A stretch of DNA of 7,850 bases, taken from the NCBI GenBank assembly GCA_002308875.1, contig DBWK01000097.1, forward strand, positions 1-7,850, given 5' to 3'. Positions 1 through 5,561 of the stretch are shown piece by piece. Position 1 is the first letter of the stretch. Each line of letters begins with the position of its first letter. The notes under the pieces were generated by a model. It was not told where the DNA came from and searched no databases. It saw only the letters and a list, made by a program, of their open reading frames with translations. Source of the stretch: Treponema sp. UBA1240 (GTDB taxonomy: Bacteria > Spirochaetota > Spirochaetia > Treponematales > Treponemataceae). A program made the translations under genes and the position numbers.

Positions 1-107
1 TTTTTTTCAAATATCGTTGCTAAGATGCAAAATAGCGCAGCGTTTTCATAATTTTTCCGTGGTCTGCAACCACAGCGCAATGCGCCTTGAAGCGGTGCGA
101 GAATTAA

Positions 108-135
108 CTTATCACATTCCCGCTTCCCGTGTCAA
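108..135 (-). promoter_or_regulatory. possible promoter reading off the left edge
   Basis: On the minus strand there is a perfect TTGACA (130-135), a 16-base spacer and GATAAG (108-113) preceded by TG one base upstream, as in an extended -10. Transcription would run left from about position 101, towards a gene outside the window. About 30 bases downstream lies a small hairpin, GTGGT/ACCAC with a 5-base loop (59-73), followed by GGAAAAATT and an ATG at 49-47. That ATG opens only nine codons. The -35 match is strong and the -10 is 4 of 6. Whether it is used is inference. Confidence 0.3.
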
Positions 136-149
136 GGTTTTTCTGAGAA

Positions 150-178
150 AAAATAAAGAATTTATCAGAATTTATTTT
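150..178 (-). terminator. possible weak AT-only terminator at the end of pgsA
   Basis: An 8-bp perfect inverted repeat, AAAATAAA/TTTATTTT, with a 13-base loop overlaps the pgsA stop codon. Read on the minus strand, the second arm runs into a T-rich tail (TTTATTTTTT). The stem contains no G or C, so it would be unstable compared with normal intrinsic terminators. AT-rich DNA can produce such repeats by chance. It is listed only because no better terminator is seen in 1-171. Confidence 0.2.
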
Positions 179-756
179 AAATCTTTTAAAACTTTTCCAA
201 AAGTCAGCAAATAATCTACAAAAGATACATAAGCAGCCAGCAGACAAAGCAAAAACAAAACATCGCCTGCTGTATTTAACATACTTCCGAACGGGATTTC
301 AAATCCCATACGTGCAGCACACACTCTGAACAGAGCAAAAAAACCGGCAACCACATACAAAACAGTTTTCAGTTTTCCACCTTTACGTGCCCCGATTGCA
401 ATTCCCTGTCGGACAGCGACCAAACGTAAAAAAAGCATTGAAAATTCACGGTAAAAAATCAGAATAAAAACAAACGGGCGCATATAACCGGAACAAATAA
501 AACAAAAAAATGTTGTCAAATGTACAAGAACGTCACCAAACGGGTCAAACAGTTTGCCAAAATCACTAACCTCGCCCATCTTTCTGGCAAAATAACCGTC
601 AAAAAAATCAGTCAATTCCATAAAAACAAGTAACGGAATCATAATGTATACAGACAAAGCACCCGTTGACGGAAAAACCGACGGCAGAAAATAAACCGCA
701 CAAAAAACAGGAGCAAGCAAAACTCTGGACATTGTAAATTTGTTAGCTAAAGTCAT
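172..756 (-). CDS. pgsA: CDP-alcohol phosphatidyltransferase, PgsA type
   Basis: This is an integral membrane enzyme that transfers a phosphatidyl group from CDP-diacylglycerol to an alcohol. The likely product is phosphatidylglycerophosphate, the precursor of phosphatidylglycerol. The 194-residue protein carries the complete CDP-alcohol signature: D50, D53, G54, A57, R58, G67, D71 and D75 at the exact family spacing D-x2-DG-x2-AR-x8-G-x3-D-x3-D. A later RE followed by a basic GKLKT segment (about 103-131) is typical of PgsA. Hydrophobic stretches at about 11-28, 33-48, 77-110, 132-147 and 162-180 fit six or so helices. An in-frame TTG at 795 would add 13 residues. I prefer the ATG at 756 because MTLANKFTMSR is how PgsA proteins usually begin, although neither start has a good Shine-Dalgarno. 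It follows the kinase-like gene by 48 bases and probably shares its transcript. Another alcohol acceptor cannot be excluded from sequence alone. Confidence 0.88.
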   Translation of the reverse strand: MTLANKFTMSRVLLAPVFCAVYFLPSVFPSTGALSVYIMIPLLVFMELTDFFDGYFARKMGEVSDFGKLFDPFGDVLVHLTTFFCFICSGYMRPFVFILIFYREFSMLFLRLVAVRQGIAIGARKGGKLKTVLYVVAGFFALFRVCAARMGFEIPFGSMLNTAGDVLFLLCLLAAYVSFVDYLLTFGKVLKDLK

Positions 757-804
757 AGTTATAATATCGCAGTTCAACAAAAATCTGTCAATCAATAACA
801 GCCA

Positions 805-1626
805 TTACGGATAGGATTTAAAATCCTGAACAATACTTATGCACGAAACCACATTCTTGTCGGGATGCAGACTCGATGCAATTGAAACGGCCTGTTCCGC
901 AACAGCGACGGAATCAGAAACTCCGTGAATGGAAAGTTTATCATCCTTAATAACAACCCTCAGAAAATTAACAGGGAGCCTGTATTCAAACACAAGTTTG
1001 TTTACCAGACGCTGGGCAACAAGAAGATTATCAATGCAAGCTTTTCCTTCAGCTTCTTTTTCAGGGGTAACAAGACTTTTTACCAAAGTTGAAATAATGT
1101 TTACGGAAGTATTCATATCCATAAGCGCCGTATTAAGCGTAAGATGATAATGAGAAGGATCTTCGCTCATCAAATTAAAAAAGCTCTTGTGAAAACCCAA
1201 TCTGTTGGTGTCACTTGCATCTATGCGCTGTCTTGCTTTTTTTTCATCCCAGCTGAATTCTTCCATCAATCTAGAAATTCTGGCAGATTCTGACGAGACC
1301 AGCCGCACAGCAATGCAATTCGGCACATCTTCAAGCACGGCAAAAGCACCTCGCCCGATTAAAATACAGTTGTTTTCAGCAGCTGCTTCAAGAATTGCCG
1401 TCTGAAGATAATCCAGATACTCATCTCTGTCTTTAGCCAGTGAAGCCAAAAAACCCGGTTTTATTTCATCATATTTTTTAAGCTTTTCAGCCGGAAAACC
1501 CAGCTTTACGAGACGTTCTTCTATCATATGTCTGCTTATAAATTTGTAATTCATTTCTTTTGCGAGCAATGCAGAAATTTCATCACCTAATGCCGCGACC
1601 TGTCTTGAAAAAGCGATTATTGCCAT
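805..1626 (-). CDS. cytidylate-kinase-like protein with degraded P-loop and C-terminal BON-like segment
   Basis: The N-terminal part (about 1-190) resembles the cytidylate-kinase-like family (Cytidylate_kin2): MAIIAFSRQ at the start, LIGRGAFAVL at 89-98, then a basic region RQRIDASDTNRLGFHKSFF (132-150) and a segment ending NTALMDM. Members usually read SRQ-Y-GSGG-R-EI here. In this protein residues 10-17 are VAALGDEI, so most of the P-loop glycines and the basic residue are gone. ATP binding is therefore doubtful and a non-catalytic or regulatory role is possible. Residues about 195-268 form a separate segment with alternating hydrophobic strands and an IHGVSDSVAVAEQA motif, reminiscent of a BON domain; this is a weaker assignment. 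The start is secure: GGAGG at 1633-1637 lies 6 bases before the ATG. The leader is very U-rich. It is first in a pair with pgsA. Its substrate and role are unknown. Confidence 0.8.
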   Translation of the reverse strand: MAIIAFSRQVAALGDEISALLAKEMNYKFISRHMIEERLVKLGFPAEKLKKYDEIKPGFLASLAKDRDEYLDYLQTAILEAAAENNCILIGRGAFAVLEDVPNCIAVRLVSSESARISRLMEEFSWDEKKARQRIDASDTNRLGFHKSFFNLMSEDPSHYHLTLNTALMDMNTSVNIISTLVKSLVTPEKEAEGKACIDNLLVAQRLVNKLVFEYRLPVNFLRVVIKDDKLSIHGVSDSVAVAEQAVSIASSLHPDKNVVSCISIVQDFKSYP

Positions 1627-1656
1627 AAAAAACCTCCAAAAAAAATAAAAAAAAGA

Positions 1657-1686
1657 ATGACTTTTCTACACAACTTATTATAGAAT
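1657..1686 (+). promoter_or_regulatory. candidate promoter for the Nudix and ydbC genes
   Basis: ATGACT (1657-1662, 4 of 6 to the -35 consensus) is separated by 18 bases from TAGAAT (1681-1686, 5 of 6 to the -10 consensus). A start near 1693 would leave about 28 bases of leader carrying AAGGAA (1711-1716), just before the ATG at 1721. The -35 match is weak. The -10 nearly coincides with the opposing minus-strand -10, so the two promoters may compete for polymerase. Confidence 0.3.
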
Positions 1687-1710
1687 AAAGCTAATACCAA
1701 ATTCTGTCAA
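1677..1710 (-). promoter_or_regulatory. candidate promoter for the kinase-like gene and pgsA
   Basis: On the minus strand a perfect TTGACA (1705-1710) is followed after 17 bases by TATTCT (1682-1687). A perfect TATAAT overlaps it at 1677-1682, but at a 22-base spacing. Either -10 gives a 5' leader of roughly 45-50 bases before the ATG at 1626. The element overlaps the candidate plus-strand promoter of the Nudix gene. It is inferred from consensus only. Confidence 0.4.
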
Positions 1711-1720
1711 AAGGAAAAAT

Positions 1721-2302
1721 ATGAGCGACAAAGATTTACAGTGGCAGGTTAAAAACTCCGAAGAATTGTGCAAAACACCCGTATTCACAATAAACACAGT
1801 AACATCAGTATCCCCGGACAACAACGAAGGCAAATACATAGTACTGGATGCGCCGGATTGGGTTATAACCATACCTGTATTAACAGTTAACGGCAAAAGA
1901 CATTTTCTTTTAGTAAAGCAATGGCGCCACGGAGCAAACAAACTCAGTATAGAATTTCCCGGTGGAGTGATAAACAAGGGCGAAGAACCTTCATGCGCCG
2001 CTTTACGGGAACTAACGGAAGAAACAGGCTATACGGCAAAAAAAATTAAACTTCTCAAATCCGTATACCCAAATCCTGCTATAATGTCCAACAAATGCCA
2101 TTTTTTTCTTGCGGAAGAACTCACAAACACTGAAAAGAGAAATTTGGACAAAGATGAATACATAACCGTGATGACCGTTGACGAGCAGACACTACTAAAT
2201 GAAATGGGCGAAGATAAAACAACCCATGCGCTTATGAGCACAGCGCTTTTCTTTTACCTGCAAAGCAGAAACTTTAAAACCGACGTTCCTGATAAACGGT
2301 AA
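1721..2302 (+). CDS. Nudix hydrolase, ADP-ribose pyrophosphatase-like
   Basis: This is a cytoplasmic metal-dependent hydrolase of nucleoside diphosphates linked to another moiety. Of 193 residues, 82-104 hold a complete Nudix box, G-x5-E-x7-REL-x-EE-x-GY, with catalytic glutamates E97, E100 and E101 present. The preceding FPGGV and the following PNPAIMSNKCHFFLAEEL (117-134), with a proline 16 residues after G103 of the box, are typical of the ADP-ribose/NudF branch. An N-terminal strand-rich region (about 20-67) before the box fits the dimerisation subdomain of that branch. ADP-ribose is the likely substrate, but ADP-glucose, GDP-mannose or another NDP-sugar is possible. The ATG at 1721 has AAGGAA 4 bases upstream. 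It is first of a pair with the YdbC-like gene 32 bases downstream, and diverges from the kinase-like gene. Confidence 0.87.
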   Translation: MSDKDLQWQVKNSEELCKTPVFTINTVTSVSPDNNEGKYIVLDAPDWVITIPVLTVNGKRHFLLVKQWRHGANKLSIEFPGGVINKGEEPSCAALRELTEETGYTAKKIKLLKSVYPNPAIMSNKCHFFLAEELTNTEKRNLDKDEYITVMTVDEQTLLNEMGEDKTTHALMSTALFFYLQSRNFKTDVPDKR

Positions 2303-2309
2303 AACCGTT
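2295..2309 (+). other. small hairpin across the Nudix stop codon
   Basis: A perfect 6-bp inverted repeat, AACGGT/ACCGTT, with a 3-base AAA loop spans the Nudix stop codon and the start of the 32-base spacer before ydbC. No T-run follows (ATATCCTAATC), so it is not an intrinsic terminator. It might stabilise or mark a processing point between the two cistrons, or it may be chance. Confidence 0.25.
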
Positions 2310-2334
2310 ATATCCTAATCAAAAGAGGTAAACA

Positions 2335-2559
2335 ATGGCTGATGATTTTTCATTCACAGTAGAACAAACACACGGCGTCCTTTCAGAATCAAAAACAGGA
2401 TGGAAACTTGAACTTAATTCTGTAGCCTGGGGCGACCGTCCTGCCAAATTCGACATTCGCAGCTGGTCGCCGGATCACCAAAAAATGGGAAAAGGCGTAA
2501 CAATGACAAAAGATGAACTTGCATCACTAAAAAAGCTTCTGAACACAATGGACTTGTAA
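2335..2559 (+). CDS. ydbC: YdbC/PC4-like single-stranded nucleic acid binding protein
   Basis: This small 74-residue protein of the bacterial PC4 (transcriptional coactivator p15) group corresponds to YdbC of Gram-positive bacteria, a homodimer that binds single-stranded DNA. The pattern is characteristic along its length: an early LSESKTGWKLELNSVAW segment (16-32), then RPAKFDIRSWSPDHQKMGKGVTMT (35-58) and a C-terminal helix (59-73) that would form the dimer interface. Conserved aromatic and basic residues lie on the predicted strands. GAGG at 2325-2328, 6 bases before the ATG, supports the start. It is probably co-transcribed with the Nudix gene. Its stop is only 4 bases (CCGG) from the stop of the convergent holA gene. 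The role in the cell (replication, repair or transcription) is not settled for the family. Confidence 0.88.
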   Translation: MADDFSFTVEQTHGVLSESKTGWKLELNSVAWGDRPAKFDIRSWSPDHQKMGKGVTMTKDELASLKKLLNTMDL

Positions 2560-2563
2560 CCGG

Positions 2564-3571
2564 CTAGTCAGTTTCGTAAGCAAAAGCAGGCTGTCCGTTC
2601 TTTTGTACAATCAGATAAATCAGTGTTTGCAGGGCATTTTCTTCAAGTGCGGTTCCATCCGAGCGAATCTGCATATCAGTACCGGCAAGCAGGGCAAGTA
2701 TTGCTTTGCAATCGGCCGTGTTCCAAATTCGGGCGGCACGGCGATACTGTTCCTGCATTTTTGAACTTGCAAACCCCTTTGACTTTAAATCCACCGGAGA
2801 AACTGAACCAGAAGCCTGTAAGGTGTGCCAAACCGACAACTTCCTGAAACAGTATGTTAAACCGGCAATTAGTTGCACACCCGAAGAATCTTTTGAAAGT
2901 CTGATTTTTTGGAGAATCTCAAGTGCGTTTTCAAGCCGTTCGGTCTTGGAACCGGTTCCTGCCAGTGCGTCAAAAAGTGTAAACGGTGATTCCTCGCGGT
3001 TGTGCGAGAGCAGAGAGTCCGCGTCTTTCTCCGTTATTGTATGCGATTTGTCAAAGCATACAAAAAACCGTCCACATTCAGCGGCAAGTGCGGCAGTATT
3101 GTTTTCGACAAGTTCCAGAATGGTCTCAACAGCATCAGGCTCTATCGAATACCCCTGCCGCTTGAAAAAATCAGTGACCCACTGCGTTTTTTTATTATCA
3201 AACAGTTCCCAGAAAATCTTTTTTTTGTCTTTGGAAACAAGGGCCTCCAATTTTTTGTCAACTCCAATTTCATCTGACACCAGCACAAGCACAGATTCAT
3301 CCGAAGCAGTCTTTTTCCATTCGGAAATAACTTCAATATCTTCTTTTTTCTTTATAAGTTCAGCATTGGCAAAAACAACAAATTTTGCGTCCGAAAAAAG
3401 TGAACCATTCATAAGAAGCGAAACAACGCTTGCAGAGGGAGTTTCGTTTGCATAAAACAGGTGATAATCTACGCCGGAAGCCTTTCGCGCGAGATTTCGC
3501 TTTAAGCCTTCAATTTCATCAGAACGCAGACCAATTTCAGGTCCGGTAAACAAATATAAGTTATCCGACAT
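2564..3571 (-). CDS. holA: DNA polymerase III delta subunit
   Basis: The delta subunit of the clamp loader is the wrench that opens the beta sliding clamp at primer-template junctions. The 335-residue length is normal for HolA. Features include the N-terminal LYLFTGPEIGLRSDEI segment (degenerate AAA+ nucleotide site), a hydrophobic ASVVSLLMNGSLFSDAKFVVF stretch that is the usual beta-interacting region, and FFKRQGYSIEPDAVETILELVENNTAALAAEC, which matches the family's lid/domain III core. The C-terminal helical collar follows, with LAGLTYCFRKL-like and QTLIYLI segments. I place the start at the ATG 3569-3571, with AGGA (3579-3582) 7 bases upstream. A longer in-frame version from 3625 would only read a cysteine-rich shadow of lexA. 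The start overlaps the lexA stop as TGATG, so translation is probably coupled to lexA. Family assignment is by overall pattern; delta subunits diverge strongly. Confidence 0.85.
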   Translation of the reverse strand: MSDNLYLFTGPEIGLRSDEIEGLKRNLARKASGVDYHLFYANETPSASVVSLLMNGSLFSDAKFVVFANAELIKKKEDIEVISEWKKTASDESVLVLVSDEIGVDKKLEALVSKDKKKIFWELFDNKKTQWVTDFFKRQGYSIEPDAVETILELVENNTAALAAECGRFFVCFDKSHTITEKDADSLLSHNREESPFTLFDALAGTGSKTERLENALEILQKIRLSKDSSGVQLIAGLTYCFRKLSVWHTLQASGSVSPVDLKSKGFASSKMQEQYRRAARIWNTADCKAILALLAGTDMQIRSDGTALEENALQTLIYLIVQKNGQPAFAYETD

Positions 3572-4185
3572 CAATATGTCCTGAAAATTGCAGCCAGTTT
3601 TCCTGCAATCCGCACATCCTGACAATAAATCGGTTTAAAATCAGGATTTTCCGGCTGAAGTCGTATTCGCGAAGGTTCTTTGAAAAACCGCTTTAGAGTA
3701 GCGGAATCATCAAGCACAGCAACAATTATCTCACCGTTTTCCGCTGTTTCGCACTGCTGAATCAGTGCAGTGTCTCCATCCCAAATACCAGCGTCAACCA
3801 TGCTGTTTCCCTTTACTCTCAGGGCAAAGTATTCGTGATTTTTTCTAAGCATAGTTTCAGGAACTGAAAGATATTTTTCTATATTGTCTTCACACAGCAG
3901 TGGTTTTCCGGCAGCAACCTGTCCTAAAAGCGGAATATGAACAAGCTCCGGCTCTATTTTTCCTGCCTCGTCAATATCAATCAGAATACGAAAAGAACGT
4001 GAACTGCTGTCGCTGGGAGCCAGATAGTTCTTTTTGCGTAAAGCAGTGATTCTGTCCTGAGCGGCTTTTACAGTAATTCCAAAATGATTGGCAATTTCAC
4101 GGACAGTAGGTGGTCTGAAATTTGTATCACAATATTCGCGTATAAAACGGAGAGCATCCTGCTGGCATGTAGTCAAAGCTTTCAT
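3571..4185 (-). CDS. lexA: LexA repressor, SOS response
   Basis: LexA represses DNA damage genes and cleaves itself when stimulated by RecA filaments. All working parts are present in 204 residues: an N-terminal winged helix-turn-helix (about 1-65, with PTVREIANHFGITVKAAQDRI at 26-46), a linker, the Ala92-Gly93 cleavage site in GQVAAGKPL, and the Ser128 (GNSMV) and Lys165 (ATLKRF) catalytic dyad of the S24 peptidase fold. The recognition helix region, TVKAAQDRITALRKK, differs from the SPSAV...HLKALE type I know from other phyla, suggesting a different operator sequence. The ATG at 4185 matches the family N-terminus but has no Shine-Dalgarno. A -10-like TATACT lies 11 bases upstream, so an mRNA started there would be nearly leaderless. 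A dyad at 4189-4202 is a candidate autoregulatory operator. It is 57 bases downstream of ptsH and overlaps holA by one base. Confidence 0.95.
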   Translation of the reverse strand: MKALTTCQQDALRFIREYCDTNFRPPTVREIANHFGITVKAAQDRITALRKKNYLAPSDSSSRSFRILIDIDEAGKIEPELVHIPLLGQVAAGKPLLCEDNIEKYLSVPETMLRKNHEYFALRVKGNSMVDAGIWDGDTALIQQCETAENGEIIVAVLDDSATLKRFFKEPSRIRLQPENPDFKPIYCQDVRIAGKLAAIFRTY

Positions 4186-4188
4186 ATC

Positions 4189-4207
4189 TATACATAAGTA
4201 TACATAA
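4189..4207. promoter_or_regulatory. candidate LexA operator: TATAC-N4-GTATA dyad plus direct repeat
   Basis: The 14-base sequence TATACATAAGTATA (4189-4202) is a perfect 5-bp inverted repeat around a 4-base centre. The unit TATACATAA also occurs twice in direct orientation (4189-4197 and 4199-4207), a 10-base period or one helical turn. The dyad covers the proposed -10 and start point of lexA and ends 3 bases before its ATG, the normal position for a repressor site. The 5-4-5 layout equals that of the Gram-positive LexA box, CGAAC-N4-GTTCG, though the bases differ. That LexA binds here is inference. Confidence 0.45.
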
Positions 4208-4224
4208 ATTTTCTAAAAACGCAA
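4197..4224 (-). promoter_or_regulatory. candidate lexA-holA promoter
   Basis: On the minus strand TATACT (4197-4202, 5 of 6 to the -10 consensus) is preceded after a 16-base spacer by TTGCGT (4219-4224), only 3 of 6 to the -35 consensus. Initiation about 7 bases downstream would fall near 4190, leaving roughly 4 bases before the ATG. The weak -35 makes this tentative. The same TATACT -10 appears in the candidate raiA and hisD promoters. Confidence 0.4.
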
Positions 4225-4242
4225 GCTTTTGTATGCGGCAGA

Positions 4243-4509
4243 TTATTCTTCCTCAAATTTATTTTCAAAAAGTGCTTCAAGCGCATTAACGGCGGCTTCG
4301 GCATCGGAGCCTTCAGCCCTTATTGTAAGAGCTGTCTGGTAACCAGCCGCCATGGTAATTACACCCATGATGGACTTTGCATTTATAACTGTATTATCTT
4401 TTTCAATCAGTACTTCCGAAGAAAACTTGTTGGCTGTCTGCGCAATCAGGGCAGCAGGCCGTGCATGTATTCCCGCACGATTTTTTACAATTACGATTTT
4501 TTCTACCAC
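4243..4509 (-). CDS. ptsH: phosphocarrier protein HPr
   Basis: HPr is the small cytoplasmic phosphocarrier of the PTS. In 88 residues it has the active-site His15 in AGIHARPAA and the regulatory Ser46 in NAKSIMGV, followed by the AAGYQTALTIRAEGSDAEAAVNALE C-terminal half normal for the family. Both His15 (phosphorylated by enzyme I) and Ser46 (phosphorylated by HPr kinase) are intact. The start is GTG, with AAGGA (4520-4524) 10 bases upstream; no in-frame ATG precedes it, and numbering from this GTG places His15 and Ser46 at their canonical positions. It lies 18 bases after hprK, so kinase and substrate are made together. No sugar permease gene is in the window; treponemes such as T. denticola are known to have HPr without PTS permeases, so a purely regulatory role is likely but not shown here. 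Confidence 0.96.
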   Translation of the reverse strand: MVEKIVIVKNRAGIHARPAALIAQTANKFSSEVLIEKDNTVINAKSIMGVITMAAGYQTALTIRAEGSDAEAAVNALEALFENKFEEE

Positions 4510-4527
4510 AGTAGCATCATCCTTATA

Positions 4528-5520
4528 TCAATATGAATCATCACTGCCATAATAAGCAGCTTGAGCAGCATCAGTTTCTATCCACTTAAGCACATTCTGA
4601 TTAAAATCCCTTGCAGAGAAATAACCCATGGATTTAAGTCTTTCGTTCATCGCAGCTGTTTCTATGATAATAGGTACATTTCGTCCGGGACGAACAGGAA
4701 TTTCAAGCATAGGCACTTTTACGCCGAGTAAATCCATTGAAAGCTGCTGCGTTCCAAGCCGGTCGTAAACTTTGTTTGAGTTCCACTCTTCAAGTTTTGC
4801 TACAAGCTGAACTTCCTTTTGTTCGCGGATTGAACCTACGCCGTAAAGCTGCGCAATATTTATTATACCAAGACCGCGGATTTCCATATGGTGACTGATA
4901 AGCTTGTTTGCACCCTGTCCGAGGATGGTGTTTCCGTTTACACACCGGATTTCAACAATATCATCGGCGACAAGACGGTGTCCGCGTTCGATCAGTTCAA
5001 GGGCTGTTTCACTCTTTCCTACGCCGGAATCGCCCGTAATCAGAATTCCAAGACCGTAAACTTCAACAAGAACACCGTGCATGGATTTTTTTGGTGCAAA
5101 AATGTTGGAAAAAACACGCAATAACCGTGTAGAAAACTCGGTTGAATCGAGATCAGTCTGCAAAACGGCGCAGTCCGATTCTTCCGCAAATTTAATCAGA
5201 ATCGGTTCCGGTTCAAGATTATGCGTAAAAACACAGCACGGAATATCGCTGTATGAAAAAAACTGTTTTATTGTTTCAACATTTCCCTCAGAACACAGTT
5301 TTGAAAGATATGAAACTTCACCACGGCCAAAAAGCTGAACGCGCTGCGCCGCAAACGACTCGTAAAAGCCGGACAAAGCAAGACCGGGACGGTTGATATC
5401 AGGAACAGTGAGTTCCCGCACCAAACCGCGCCGTCCGCAGACACAGCGCAAATTCAGAGAGTTATGTCCTTTTAAATCCAAATCCAATAAGTCAAGAACA
5501 GAAAAGTGCTTTCCAGCCAT
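4528..5520 (-). CDS. hprK: HPr kinase/phosphorylase
   Basis: HPrK/P is a bifunctional enzyme that phosphorylates HPr at Ser46 with ATP (or pyrophosphate) and removes the phosphate with inorganic phosphate, linking HPr state to energy status. From the ATG at 5520 the protein is 330 residues. An N-terminal domain (about 1-130) precedes the kinase domain, with the conserved HG at 148-149, Walker A GDSGVGKS at 163-170, DD at 187-188, and the family signature MEIRGLGIINI at 212-222. A C-terminal region with VPIIIETAAMNERLKSMG follows. All catalytic parts appear intact. An ATG at 5538 would add six residues (MCIVWR). Neither start has a close Shine-Dalgarno, and 5520 is chosen because the added residues look unlike the family. 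raiA ends 41 bases upstream and ptsH begins 18 bases downstream, so this is probably one transcript. Confidence 0.95.
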   Translation of the reverse strand: MAGKHFSVLDLLDLDLKGHNSLNLRCVCGRRGLVRELTVPDINRPGLALSGFYESFAAQRVQLFGRGEVSYLSKLCSEGNVETIKQFFSYSDIPCCVFTHNLEPEPILIKFAEESDCAVLQTDLDSTEFSTRLLRVFSNIFAPKKSMHGVLVEVYGLGILITGDSGVGKSETALELIERGHRLVADDIVEIRCVNGNTILGQGANKLISHHMEIRGLGIINIAQLYGVGSIREQKEVQLVAKLEEWNSNKVYDRLGTQQLSMDLLGVKVPMLEIPVRPGRNVPIIIETAAMNERLKSMGYFSARDFNQNVLKWIETDAAQAAYYGSDDSY

Positions 5521-5561
5521 ACGCCAAACTATACACATTCACAAAAGAATTTGCAATGTGC

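Noticed and set aside
17..214. 65-codon open frame on the plus strand starting with TTG
   Set aside because: It has no ribosome site, its composition looks random, and it overlaps the 3' end of pgsA on the other strand.
1678..1977. 99-codon minus-strand open frame opposite the Nudix gene
   Set aside because: It is a shadow of the Nudix coding sequence, with no ribosome site and no recognisable protein.
2581..2605. CAAAAG/CTTTTG inverted repeat near the holA end
   Set aside because: It lies inside coding sequence with a 13-base loop and a weak AT-rich stem; it is no better than chance.
2706..3455. 249-codon open frame on the plus strand
   Set aside because: It lies entirely opposite holA, is very serine-rich (a mirror of the holA codons), has no Shine-Dalgarno and resembles no family.
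3572..3625. N-terminal extension of holA with three cysteines (MSGCADCRKTGC), possibly a metal site
   Set aside because: These codons are the lexA 3' end read in another frame. The ATG at 3571 has its own AGGA and matches the HolA N-terminus.
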